Below the pieces are notes generated by a model. That model saw only the letters and a list, made by a program, of their open reading frames with translations, was not told the origin of the DNA and searched no databases. The position numbers and the translations under genes were made by a program. From IMG/VR virus record IMGVR_UViG_3300015263_000319, positions 1-30,707 of that record: DNA of 30,707 nt; one strand, given 5' to 3'. The DNA is from a virus. Below, piece after piece: positions 18,741-27,165 of the stretch; within the stretch, counting starts at the first letter, position 1, and every line of letters begins with the position of its first letter.

Positions 18741-19679
18741 ATGGATTTTGAAGAGTACGACGACGAGAACCCTCAAGACGAGGCGAACACCGACGAAGAC
18801 GCAATAATTATAGAAGACGATGAAGAAGATTTAAATTATAGAGCACAGGACGCAAGCGAAGTTGAAGATACTAAAGAGACAGAAAAGCAGCATGATGATG
18901 GAAAAAAGAAAATTGGTAATCCTTTTGCAGCTCTTCGGATAGCAGAGCGTAACAATAAGATCCTTGCGGATCGGCTAGCACAGATCGTTGAGAGACTTGA
19001 CAGCAGGCGTGCTGAGCCAGAGATCGAGGAGGAAGAAGAGATAGTAGACGACGAGACTAATCCAATACCAGCTCTTAGCCAGAAGGTTGATAAGCTGCTA
19101 AAGGAAACAAAGAAGAGCAAGGAAGAGCAAGAGAAGGACAGGAAACTAAGCGAAGTAAGAGAAGTACTTTCTGTCGCTGATGACAGGATTGCAGAGTTCA
19201 GGAGCTCAATAGGCGTTGAAGAGTATAACAATGCTGTTGAGTATGTAGTAAACCTTAAGGTACAAGACTTTGAAGACGTATACCCTGATAAGACTAGAGA
19301 TGAGATTGAAAATCTAGTAGCTAGGGCGGCAATGGAAGAGAAGTATAACCTAGCCAGGAGCGGAAAGAACCCCGCCCAGGTTATTTATGAATATGCCAAG
19401 CGACATGGCTTTAGGCCGCAGAAGGCTAAGTCATCTGAAGATGGCACAACGCAAGTTCGCAAGATAGATCCAAAGCAAACAATCAAGAGGGATAAAGAGC
19501 GACAGGATAAATCTAGAACAATCTCTACGACACCTGGTAAAAACGCTAAAACCCCTTCTGTTGATGACTTTGTTGGAATGTCTGAAGATGAGTTTGATGA
19601 CTACCTAACTCAGCTAGAGAAGGATAAAGGATATAGACGAGGAGGCGGTATGAGAGTTGCGGAGATACTAGACAGTTAA
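18741..19679 (+). CDS. Capsid scaffolding protein
   Basis: A 312-residue, strongly acidic protein with AAGGAG seven bases before the ATG. The first 60 residues are Asp/Glu runs (EDDEEDLNYRAQD), followed by a long coiled coil (residues ~55-145, with NKILADRLAQIVERL and LSQKVDKLLKETKKSKEE), a helical middle and a basic tail (KQTIKRDKERQDKSR). This composition, with its place between portal and major capsid genes, is typical of scaffolds that direct procapsid assembly and are then lost. The basic end would contact the capsid shell. No protease is seen nearby. Confidence 0.8.
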   Translation: MDFEEYDDENPQDEANTDEDAIIIEDDEEDLNYRAQDASEVEDTKETEKQHDDGKKKIGNPFAALRIAERNNKILADRLAQIVERLDSRRAEPEIEEEEEIVDDETNPIPALSQKVDKLLKETKKSKEEQEKDRKLSEVREVLSVADDRIAEFRSSIGVEEYNNAVEYVVNLKVQDFEDVYPDKTRDEIENLVARAAMEEKYNLARSGKNPAQVIYEYAKRHGFRPQKAKSSEDGTTQVRKIDPKQTIKRDKERQDKSRTISTTPGKNAKTPSVDDFVGMSEDEFDDYLTQLEKDKGYRRGGGMRVAEILDS

Positions 19680-19688
19680 GATATGCCC

Positions 19689-19716
19689 TTGACTCTAATA
19701 CGCTTTAAAGTAAAAT
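19689..19716 (+). promoter_or_regulatory. Probable promoter of the major capsid gene
   Basis: TTGACT (19689-19694) and TAAAAT (19711-19716) are 16 bases apart, close to the sigma70 consensus. The 149-bp space between scaffold and capsid genes is large for this packed region, which supports a separate start giving extra capsid transcript. TATACT at 19718 is an alternative -10 but at poor spacing. Confidence 0.5.
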
Positions 19717-19743
19717 GTATACTACCCAGAAATGGAGAACTGC

Positions 19744-19775
19744 CCCGACGCCGGGAGTAAGGTTTCGCAAGCCTT
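19744..19775 (+). ncRNA. Structured leader of the capsid mRNA
   Basis: Two adjacent hairpins: CCCG (19744-19747) with CGGG (19752-19755), loop ACGC; and AAGGTTT (19759-19765) with AAGCCTT (19769-19775), loop CGC, including one G-U pair. They lie in the proposed leader, about 55 bases before the capsid start. No T-run follows, so a terminator is unlikely; mRNA stabilisation or protein binding is possible. It matches no riboswitch that I know. Confidence 0.45.
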
Positions 19776-19804
19776 GGAATTGCCGATAAAATAAATTATT
19801 ACTA

Positions 19805-19828
19805 ATCATTTGTTTTTGGAGAAATGAT
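19805..19828 (+). promoter_or_regulatory. Hairpin presenting the capsid ribosome site in its loop
   Basis: ATCATTT (19805-19811) pairs with AAATGAT (19822-19828), directly against the ATG at 19829. The 10-nt loop holds GGAG (19818-19821). The ribosome site is therefore shown in a loop, a design that can favour rapid ribosome binding or allow a protein to block it. Confidence 0.5.
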
Positions 19829-20977
19829 ATGTCCGAACCACTAAGCTTAAGCGACCCAAGGGTAGTTACCGTTTGGGAAAGAAAGCTTGCTCGTGAAGTA
19901 AGGGTTCGTGGCGTAATCTTCGATAACAAAACCGGACTTGCAGGAACTTCACCGGCTCACCTCTGTATCTTTGAGGATAGCCTAAAGACTCAGGCAGGTT
20001 CTAATGTTGTTAAGAAGCTTAAGTACCAGCTAAACGGCAAGGGCCGCGCTGGAGACAAGCCACTTAAGGGCTACGGCGAGGCGTATAAGACCTCAGTGTT
20101 CCGCATCTATGTGGACACTCTTCGTCACTACGTTGAAACCCAGTCCCCAATTATTCAACAGTGGGTTACTGAAGACACGCTCGATGAGGGCGCAGACGGT
20201 CTAGCAGATTGGTTCGTTACCAGATATGAATTTGGTGCTCACCTTCATGCAACCGGAACTACCCTTATTACTGAAAACGAGTACACAATAAACAATGCAG
20301 TACAGGCAATAAACACAGACTACATTCTCCGTCCAAATGATAAGCCAGCCGGTGGCCTTACGTCTAATGACGTATTCACTGTCGATCTTATCAACGAGGC
20401 GGTAATGAAGCTGAAGCTCGCTAGACCTAAGATTCGTCCAGCTCGCACTCCGATGGGTGACAGATTCGTCTGTATCCTATCACCAGAGCAGGTTAGGGAT
20501 CTCAGGAAGAGTGATAGTGAGTGGTATGCGCTCATGGTCGCAGCCCTTAAGGGTGGCGCTATAAGTGATAACCCAATATTCACTAATGCTCTTGGTGAGT
20601 ACAATGGTGTCATCTTCATCGAAGCCGACCTTCTACCTCCGGGTATGAATGCCGGTGCAACCGCGTTCCTCGACAAGACTCGTAGGGCGTGGATAGGTGG
20701 AGCGTCAGCACTTATGGTCGCGCACGGTAGGGGCTTTACTCCTCCGGGCTTCTCGGCCAATAGGTATCGCTGGGACAGGGAGACCGAAGACTTCGGTCAC
20801 CAGCACCAGCTAGCCGCAACCACGATTGTCGGTATGTCGCGTCCGCGCTACACCGATCCTCGTGATGGCGTTACCAAAGAAGCAGGCGTTTTCGTTCTGG
20901 AGACCTACGCAGATCACAAGTCTGATGGGGCTGCAGTTTATGAACCATGGCTCACCGCTGGTGGCGTCCTAGCATAA
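19829..20977 (+). CDS. Major capsid protein, DUF4043/N4-gp56-like
   Basis: A 382-residue protein, the expected size for an HK97-fold capsid subunit. The N-terminus (DPRVVTVWERKLAREVRVRG) is the helical arm. Then come a strand-rich part with KYQLNGKGRAGDKPLKGYGE, the segment FRIYVDTLRHYVETQSPI, and a long spine helix near LADWFVTRYEFGAHL. FVCILSPEQVRDLR and YNGVIFIEADLLPPG resemble the later strands seen in the N4-gp56 / DUF4043 family. It follows scaffold and has its own promoter and leader, consistent with the most abundant virion protein. G+C content is slightly higher than in its neighbours, in line with codon selection for high expression. Confidence 0.8.
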   Translation: MSEPLSLSDPRVVTVWERKLAREVRVRGVIFDNKTGLAGTSPAHLCIFEDSLKTQAGSNVVKKLKYQLNGKGRAGDKPLKGYGEAYKTSVFRIYVDTLRHYVETQSPIIQQWVTEDTLDEGADGLADWFVTRYEFGAHLHATGTTLITENEYTINNAVQAINTDYILRPNDKPAGGLTSNDVFTVDLINEAVMKLKLARPKIRPARTPMGDRFVCILSPEQVRDLRKSDSEWYALMVAALKGGAISDNPIFTNALGEYNGVIFIEADLLPPGMNAGATAFLDKTRRAWIGGASALMVAHGRGFTPPGFSANRYRWDRETEDFGHQHQLAATTIVGMSRPRYTDPRDGVTKEAGVFVLETYADHKSDGAAVYEPWLTAGGVLA

Positions 20978-20988
20978 GGAGGTAAGAT

Positions 20989-21534
20989 ATGGCTGCACAG
21001 ACATTTACTGCTCCTTCATTCTATGCGTCAGCGGTGCATCTGCCTAATTTCCCTGGCGTTATTGAAAGGTCAATAAGCCTAGACCTAGACACCCTTATAG
21101 GTGCCGATGGTACTGCGGCTACTGTCCTTGAGACTAACGACGTTATTAAAGTTTTCAAGCTTCCAGCCAATGCCAAGCTTCTTTATGGCAGGCTTGACTC
21201 TGAGGACATAGATAGCGGCACGACCCTCACACTAACACTAAGGGCAACTGATGGTACGACTACAAAGAACTTTATAGTCGCATCAACTGTTGGTCAGGCC
21301 GGTGGCTTCACTGACACCAGAGATGCTGCTGGAGTCGGCGTTCAGAATGCCTATAGCGCCAACTCTGCTGTTGGGTATGTTATGCCAGACAACGAGATTG
21401 ACTGGCGCGTCGAAGTTCTAGCGGCTGCAGGTGCCACTGGTGCTGGCGCAGACAACCTAAGGGTTACTGTTGGTTATACTATGGCAGTTGAAAATGGTGA
21501 AGTGAATAGGGTTTTCCCTACTCCTAATCCATAA
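20989..21534 (+). CDS. Capsid decoration-type protein, paralogue of the 7750 gene
   Basis: A 181-residue protein; AAGGAGG lies six to seven bases before the ATG. It is beta-rich (KVFKLPANAKLLYGRL, TLTLTLRATDG, FIVASTVGQAGG, EIDWRVEVLAAAG, LRVTVGYTMAVE). These segments align in order with the 7750 protein. Small beta proteins encoded right after the capsid gene usually decorate or clamp the shell. The hairpin at 21555 follows, so it closes the capsid transcription unit. Confidence 0.75.
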   Translation: MAAQTFTAPSFYASAVHLPNFPGVIERSISLDLDTLIGADGTAATVLETNDVIKVFKLPANAKLLYGRLDSEDIDSGTTLTLTLRATDGTTTKNFIVASTVGQAGGFTDTRDAAGVGVQNAYSANSAVGYVMPDNEIDWRVEVLAAAGATGAGADNLRVTVGYTMAVENGEVNRVFPTPNP

Positions 21535-21554
21535 TCCTAACTAACTAGGAGATA

Positions 21555-21600
21555 TAGGGGAGGGGCGGAAGTAAACTCTTCCTCCCTCCCCTAATTTATT
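21555..21600 (+). terminator. Long G+C hairpin, probable terminator or attenuator
   Basis: TAGGGGAGGG (21555-21564) pairs with CCCTCCCCTA (21584-21593), and inside it GGAAG (21567-21571) pairs with CTTCC (21578-21582), loop TAAACT. The T-rich ATTTATT follows. It ends eight bases before the adaptor ATG and removes room for a ribosome site there, so it may act on both transcription and translation. Confidence 0.65.
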
Positions 21601-22347
21601 ATGCCAAATATTCAAACTTTAAATCAGGATATAATCAGGACACTACACCTAGACTCTGACACAATCGGCTCCAAAATAACCGAAGATGTTAAGAGAGAGG
21701 TTATAAACGCTATGCGATACTATGAGGGTGAAGCCCCATGGTTCCTTCTCAGAAAGGAAACAATAGACCTAGTATCTGATGTATACAAGTATCCAGTCGA
21801 AAAAGAGGTCACTAGTATAGCTAATCGTCCAATCTACATCCCAGACAAATCAGTTCCAGAAGCATCTTGGCCTATTCATCTTACGACATATGATGATGTT
21901 GTAGCTGAGCTTACTGGATCAATAGATTTTGATTTTGGTGACAGTACAATAAACACTGGAACGCCGAGAAAGATGGCGTTTGACGCCTCAGAGCATCAGA
22001 TAATAGTTGCTCCTGTTCCATCTACTGATATATCTCAGATTCAGTTTATTGTTAGTATGGCATCACAGATACCATCATATGAACACGATGGGTCTAGCTG
22101 GTATTTCTATGAACCATTATCTACTGAGCCATTGCCTGATACTTTTTCAAACGTTTGGCTAGAGTATGGATATGACCTAATAAAGTATAGAGCCCTGTCG
22201 CTCCTTCTTGCTGGAGTATACGGTGGTTCTGACTCCGCTATGAATAAGGCAGGATCATATAATCAATTAGCTGGAGCGGAGCTCTCGAGGCTAAGAGTAT
22301 TACACAACAGGAAGGTACAAGCTACATATATCCCAAGGGATATTTAA
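21601..22347 (+). CDS. Head-tail adaptor protein
   Basis: A 248-residue protein. It has an N-terminal helical part (LNQDIIRTLHLDSDTIG, then EVINAMRYYEGEAPWFLLR), a central beta region, and a C-terminal helix pair (VWLEYGYDLIKYRALSLLL, then AGAELSRLRVLHNRKVQATYIPRDI), as in podoviral adaptor proteins that dock under the portal (P22 gp4-like position). It follows the capsid block and precedes the tail hub genes, as expected. No ribosome site is visible: a hairpin sits just before the ATG. Assignment is from layout and position. Confidence 0.65.
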   Translation: MPNIQTLNQDIIRTLHLDSDTIGSKITEDVKREVINAMRYYEGEAPWFLLRKETIDLVSDVYKYPVEKEVTSIANRPIYIPDKSVPEASWPIHLTTYDDVVAELTGSIDFDFGDSTINTGTPRKMAFDASEHQIIVAPVPSTDISQIQFIVSMASQIPSYEHDGSSWYFYEPLSTEPLPDTFSNVWLEYGYDLIKYRALSLLLAGVYGGSDSAMNKAGSYNQLAGAELSRLRVLHNRKVQATYIPRDI

Positions 22348-24395
22348 TGAAAAGTTTTATCTATCCATTTGACTCCTTGAACCCAGATCTTGGAGATAGG
22401 GGCTCATCTGGGTTGCTTGCCGCAATAAATGTAAACCCAGTATCTGGGATGTATTGCCCTGGTCCATCAGTACAAGAGATCAGAGATTTTGCTACATCTG
22501 GCCCGACCTCTATAAATAACCAAATAGTGGCAATGTATCCACATGATGAGCTTATTTTTACTGCATGCAGAACCGGGCAAAAACTCTATGGTGGAGATGT
22601 TTATGGCATAACAATGAACCAGGAAGAGTATGAGGTTACTCCAGCAAGTGGATGGGATAGTACTCCTGCGGCAGACGAGTGGAATTATGCATTCGCATCA
22701 TATGGTGATATCCTTGTAGCTGCGGTACCAGATAACAAACTTGTTTATATGAGCGCCTCATCATTTAGATCTACTCCACTAACTACAAACTTTGAATTTG
22801 AATCAACATTTGGATCTGGCAAGGTTGCCTCGTCATTCTCCCCAGAGGCTAAACATATAGTAACACATGGAGGGCACCTTGTCGCTGCGGGTATAACTGT
22901 TGATTCAACATGGAATAGCCTGGCCGCAGGTACATACGATAACCTTGTGTGGTGGAGCGGATTCGATGACCCTCTCTCATTCGGGGCATATGCGTTTACA
23001 CCAGAGGTCCTTGGTTCAGACTACAAGTTTTTGTATGATACTCCTGGCGGCGTTACTGGGATGATATCCGCTGGCGACTATCTATTTGTATTTAAAGAAA
23101 ATTATATATATATAGTAGAAGGCCCTCCGTTTAGATTCCATCTTCTTGCTACTGGCGTTGGCACGTCATGTCCCAACTCGATTATGTTCCACAAAGACTG
23201 GGTATATTTTATGACTAGATCTGGCCCGGCAAGGATAAATAGCAATGGAGAATATAACCTTCTATGTGAACAAAAAACAAAGACAACACTAAACGTAACT
23301 CAGGGAATGTTTGCTAGCGGGTATGGTGCAGCCCTTTCGCTTGCATCTCATTTTCTATATCCATTCGCCTTTAAAGGATTTAATATACCGTCAACAGAGG
23401 CGTTCAGCAAGGTATACACCGCTGTTTCTGAACAGTATAATATAGTTTATTTCTTATACCCAGCGTCACAAAAAGTATATGAAGGACAAGGCGTTGAGAC
23501 GTTTAGGCTATCTTATACAGTTCTAATGTCATATGATATTGTTACAGGGAATATAGGGTACAGTGTACCTTGGCCCGTAGAACAGACATTTGAGGGTATA
23601 GGGTTGGGCACTACTGTTATGGACCCAAAGATACCATGGGAAACAACAGTCCTATATGGAACAAGCCCGTACTATACAAGAGGCACAAGGAATTGTTTTG
23701 CGATGACAACTCTTTTGTATAAGCCCGATAAGGGCAAAGCGAAGGATGTTATTATAATTGGCACAAGGAACTGGAACTGGTTTGGAAACTTTACAGAATC
23801 TAGTTATGATATGCAATACAATTATCTTGATCCAACGATATTCTATGGGAAAAACTGGAGTATGTATACTAGGACTAACTTTATAACAAAAATTATAAGA
23901 CCAAGTAAATCAACATCCAGGATAGTAAAGATAAGACCGATAATGCGTATCGGGCATGGATATGATAAGATAAAGTTTAGATGCTATGTGTTATCCTTTT
24001 CTGATATTTCCCTATCTGGTCAAGAAATATATAACCATGAAGAGATATGCGAGATGTTCTCTGGCTCAGTATATTACCCGCTAACCCATGATGATTTCTT
24101 GTCTACATATGTATTTGATAATAAGGTTGCTATATCGGAGAGTAACCTTTTAACAAAAGATGGTTCTATAATATTTGAAGACTCAAGATTTGCTGATGAA
24201 CATATTATAATATTTTCGTTTCATACTGGAAAGGATGATCAGATTCTTCTGGTGCCAGTTGGGAAAAGTAAAAGGAACCCTCAATATGAAGAATATATAG
24301 CACTTGGAGACAGATCAAAAGCAAACTTTTGCACGACAACCGGAGTAATAGGGCTTGAAGTGTTCTATGATGAGCAAGGGGTTCTATCTAGATAA
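22347..24395 (+). CDS. Tail hub protein, P22 gp10-like beta-propeller
   Basis: A 682-residue protein starting in a TAATG overlap. The first ~320 residues show beta-propeller blade patterns (LVAAGITVD, NLVWWSGFDDPLSFG, GSDYKFLYDTPGG, LFVFKENYIYIVEGPPFRF, WVYFMTRSGPARI). These match the repeated blades of hub/stabiliser proteins such as P22 gp10. The second half is a beta-rich domain ending in GVIGLEVFYDEQG. It would close the channel below the adaptor. The next two genes repeat its two halves. Length is larger than P22 gp10 (472), and the extra C-terminal domain is unexplained. Confidence 0.7.
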   Translation: MKSFIYPFDSLNPDLGDRGSSGLLAAINVNPVSGMYCPGPSVQEIRDFATSGPTSINNQIVAMYPHDELIFTACRTGQKLYGGDVYGITMNQEEYEVTPASGWDSTPAADEWNYAFASYGDILVAAVPDNKLVYMSASSFRSTPLTTNFEFESTFGSGKVASSFSPEAKHIVTHGGHLVAAGITVDSTWNSLAAGTYDNLVWWSGFDDPLSFGAYAFTPEVLGSDYKFLYDTPGGVTGMISAGDYLFVFKENYIYIVEGPPFRFHLLATGVGTSCPNSIMFHKDWVYFMTRSGPARINSNGEYNLLCEQKTKTTLNVTQGMFASGYGAALSLASHFLYPFAFKGFNIPSTEAFSKVYTAVSEQYNIVYFLYPASQKVYEGQGVETFRLSYTVLMSYDIVTGNIGYSVPWPVEQTFEGIGLGTTVMDPKIPWETTVLYGTSPYYTRGTRNCFAMTTLLYKPDKGKAKDVIIIGTRNWNWFGNFTESSYDMQYNYLDPTIFYGKNWSMYTRTNFITKIIRPSKSTSRIVKIRPIMRIGHGYDKIKFRCYVLSFSDISLSGQEIYNHEEICEMFSGSVYYPLTHDDFLSTYVFDNKVAISESNLLTKDGSIIFEDSRFADEHIIIFSFHTGKDDQILLVPVGKSKRNPQYEEYIALGDRSKANFCTTTGVIGLEVFYDEQGVLSR

Positions 24396-25399
24396 TGCCC
24401 ATAGAGAAATCATTTTTATACGATATAGGAGAATACAATCCAGACGCTGGTTGGGCTGGTAACTCTGGCATTGGGTGGTTAAATAATATGAACCCAGCAG
24501 GAGGGGTATATAATCCAGGACCTGCGATAGCTCAGCCATGGGGAGTTTTCTGGAGAGATATTGGGTCACAGTTATTCTATGACGGAGAATATATGGGTGG
24601 CATAATTGTACCAACTCCTGGCTCTGATCATCCCACGTATATATACGCTCTAGCCGGAGGAACTTACGGATATAAAATAGAAAGAAAATTTGTTAAATAC
24701 AGTGATGGCGGAATAGAAAATGGAGAAGATATAACTCCTACATCTGGGTGGAGTCAAGGAACTGGGCATCAAGAAATAATAGACACTTGGGGTGTTCAGT
24801 TCACTACATTTGGTGTTAATGTTTTTTGCACTGATGGTATATCTGGTCTACACAAATATGACTGGACTGCAGCCAGTAACTTTACTATCGCGGCCTTTGA
24901 TGCAGAGAGCGCAGACCCAATTCCAAAAGTCATTGCATCTCATGGCGGCCACATGATTCTTGGGAATATAAATCTCCCAACGAACTATACTGGTATAAAC
25001 TCTGGTGAGTATCCAAACCTGTTATGGTGGAGCGAATTTGATGGTCCAGAGAATTATGGAACATTACTTGCTGCACCACAGTTTAAAGGATCTGATTATA
25101 AATTCTTATATGATACTCCTGGGGGAATTATTCAAATAGTACCGGCTGGAGATGTTGTCTTCGTCTTTAAAGAGAAAGCGATCTATATCGGAGAGGGTCC
25201 TCCGTTTAGATGGAACCTTCTGTCAAGGACAATCGGTACGCAATTTCCTAATTCATGTGCATATTACGCTGGCGCAGTTTACTTCATGTCAGACTCTGGT
25301 CCAGCTAGGGTTGGAAGATCTGGAGAGGTTGAGCTATTACTTACAGGAAAGGCACAGAGAACGCTGATTGGAACTGGCGCTCTCTTCACTAATACATAA
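24395..25399 (+). CDS. Second tail hub copy, N-terminal (propeller) half
   Basis: A 334-residue protein that matches residues 1-~325 of the preceding gene product. Shared elements in order are a YxP/LYDIG-type start and NPDAGWAGNSG, NLLWWSEFDGPENYG, GSDYKFLYDTPGG, VVFVFKEKAIYIGEGPPFRW, PNSC, AVYFMSDSGPAR. It stops where the first copy continues; the missing C-terminal half is encoded in the next gene. TAATG overlaps join it to both neighbours. The two proteins may form a complex that mimics one hub, or the split may give a second fold with a new job. Confidence 0.7.
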   Translation: MPIEKSFLYDIGEYNPDAGWAGNSGIGWLNNMNPAGGVYNPGPAIAQPWGVFWRDIGSQLFYDGEYMGGIIVPTPGSDHPTYIYALAGGTYGYKIERKFVKYSDGGIENGEDITPTSGWSQGTGHQEIIDTWGVQFTTFGVNVFCTDGISGLHKYDWTAASNFTIAAFDAESADPIPKVIASHGGHMILGNINLPTNYTGINSGEYPNLLWWSEFDGPENYGTLLAAPQFKGSDYKFLYDTPGGIIQIVPAGDVVFVFKEKAIYIGEGPPFRWNLLSRTIGTQFPNSCAYYAGAVYFMSDSGPARVGRSGEVELLLTGKAQRTLIGTGALFTNT

Positions 25400-27165
25400 T
25401 GGCTACTATAACTATATTCCCAGACTGGGTAGAAAACTTTACTCCAGGAGGAAACTGGAGCTTTGATAATAATCCTCCATGGGATTTTGCTCAGCATATC
25501 CAAAATAAAGATTTAGTAAAGGCTCACTTTACTGGTGATGCCACACCGAATCAGGGACTGTTCTGGGCGCATTTTGATAACCCTCCATCGTCACCAGAGC
25601 CAGACAGGAATTCTACCCACCTACTGAACATGAGCGTCACAAAGCAGGCTGGTGGATGGTCTGTTGAACCGTATTGGGAAGTGGCTATAGTAGAGGGATA
25701 CGGTACAACAAATAATTATATCGCAGAGTTCTTTGGTCTTGGATTCGGAACAAATATAAACCTGTATTTTGATGGCACTGCGATTATTGATTATAACAAT
25801 ATAGAGATTGTAGTAACAGTATACACTGACGCTGCAGATGCGGGGAAAAGGATTTCGTTTGATTACGCCGCGATATCGTTTGACCAACTTCCTGATGATC
25901 CGATTACACAGGACCCGCCCACTGGTGTAACTGCAAGTAGAGATTTAACAACTGGCATTTACGTTAGTTGGAATAAGCCGTCTGGTGCCGGAGAATACTT
26001 AATATATAGAAATCAGTCTGGAGTATTCGATGATGGTGACTACGTATGGACAAACCCTAGCGGCAATGACACAGATTGGTTGGACGATTCTGTAAACCCA
26101 AACGAGGACTACTACTATTGGGTTAAGGCCAGAAGCGGCACAGGAGTAGAAAGTGAACCGGCGGCGTCAAACCCTGGGCTCATGCTCCCGCAGGCCGGAC
26201 TTGTTGTAGCGCCAGCGGCGATAACAGCAGGTACTAGCGCTGAGGGTTTTGTATTAGAATTAACTTCAATAGAATTGATACCAAACGCAGCGTCCGCCAG
26301 AACAAGGGCAAAGGCTCCGTTTGAACTAGGTGATAGCGAGGTTGATGGGTTCTTCCAGTGGATGGGCCAGCAGTACTCATATACAAACTATAGCTATAGA
26401 AAACGCGATACATATATGGCTGTAGATTCTGCAAATGATTTGATGTATTGGATGTACCCAACGGCTTCTGAGGAACCATTTGTAAAGCAATTACCAAGAG
26501 TTATTATGTCTATACATAGACCAACCGGGAAGGTTGGCCTATCTAATCCCATCCCTTGGGTTGCAGTTGTTCCTCCGAAGGAATATGCCGCCTTTAGAAA
26601 TAAGACAGGATTTGCTATTCATACCGTTCCTTCAATTCCATTTACTGATAGGTATAATACTGTTCTAATTGTTATACCACTTGAGTACAGTACGGAAGAC
26701 CTATTATCAGACACTGAAGAAGGTCTTAAGGGCCATGCCATGCTTGATGGCCTTATATATACTGGACCAGCATCTAAGTATGCGTCGGCAGAAATAGTAA
26801 CAAAGTTCTTTAGGCCACCAACAGATACTCCAAATATAATGACAAGGATTACTGGAGTGCGCCCAGTATTTTCACATGGCGATGCAGCTAACCTATCGTT
26901 TGGGGCAAAGCTATGGACTAGTTCGACATGGAGAAGAAACGATAATGTATTTGCAGCCAATCCGTCCACTGAATCTAGGCTTATACTTGACGGCAATATA
27001 ATAATATTTGAGGATAGCAAGTATGGCTTAGAACACTGCGTAGGACTAGACTTTGACACAAACAATGGAAGTGACCAATGGCAAAATGGATATCCATACT
27101 ATTCTGGTGGCGGCATAGTTGGAATAGAAGTGTTCTATACTGAGCAGGAAAGTGGGTGGAGATAA
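25399..27165 (+). CDS. Second hub copy, C-terminal half with added beta and Fn3 domains
   Basis: A 588-residue mosaic protein. Residues 1-165 are a new beta-sandwich (ITIFPDWVENFTPGGNW, VEPYWEVAIVEG). Residues ~172-259 form a fibronectin type III domain (PPTGVTASRDLTTGIYVSW, YLIYRNQSG, YYYWVKARSGTGVESEPA). Residues ~266-304 carry repeats like those of the 800-residue protein (LVVAPAAITAGTSAEG). From about 310 the chain matches the C-terminal half of the first hub protein (VIMSIHRPTGKVGLSNPIPW against VLMSYDIVTGNIGYSVPW, and GGIVGIEVFYTEQ against GVIGLEVFYDEQ). An inserted module therefore separates the two hub halves. Surface-binding Fn3 domains in phages often aid host adhesion. Confidence 0.75.
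   Translation: MATITIFPDWVENFTPGGNWSFDNNPPWDFAQHIQNKDLVKAHFTGDATPNQGLFWAHFDNPPSSPEPDRNSTHLLNMSVTKQAGGWSVEPYWEVAIVEGYGTTNNYIAEFFGLGFGTNINLYFDGTAIIDYNNIEIVVTVYTDAADAGKRISFDYAAISFDQLPDDPITQDPPTGVTASRDLTTGIYVSWNKPSGAGEYLIYRNQSGVFDDGDYVWTNPSGNDTDWLDDSVNPNEDYYYWVKARSGTGVESEPAASNPGLMLPQAGLVVAPAAITAGTSAEGFVLELTSIELIPNAASARTRAKAPFELGDSEVDGFFQWMGQQYSYTNYSYRKRDTYMAVDSANDLMYWMYPTASEEPFVKQLPRVIMSIHRPTGKVGLSNPIPWVAVVPPKEYAAFRNKTGFAIHTVPSIPFTDRYNTVLIVIPLEYSTEDLLSDTEEGLKGHAMLDGLIYTGPASKYASAEIVTKFFRPPTDTPNIMTRITGVRPVFSHGDAANLSFGAKLWTSSTWRRNDNVFAANPSTESRLILDGNIIIFEDSKYGLEHCVGLDFDTNNGSDQWQNGYPYYSGGGIVGIEVFYTEQESGWR

Noticed and set aside
19744-19775. Known riboswitch before the capsid gene
   Set aside because: Two small hairpins without a recognisable ligand-binding core; no match to glutamine, SAM, preQ1 or cobalamin consensus that I can recall.
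22347-27165. Simple assembly error explaining the hub duplication
   Set aside because: The copies differ at many protein and DNA positions and the second has an inserted module, so this is an old duplication rather than a repeated contig. Read-level checking was not possible here.
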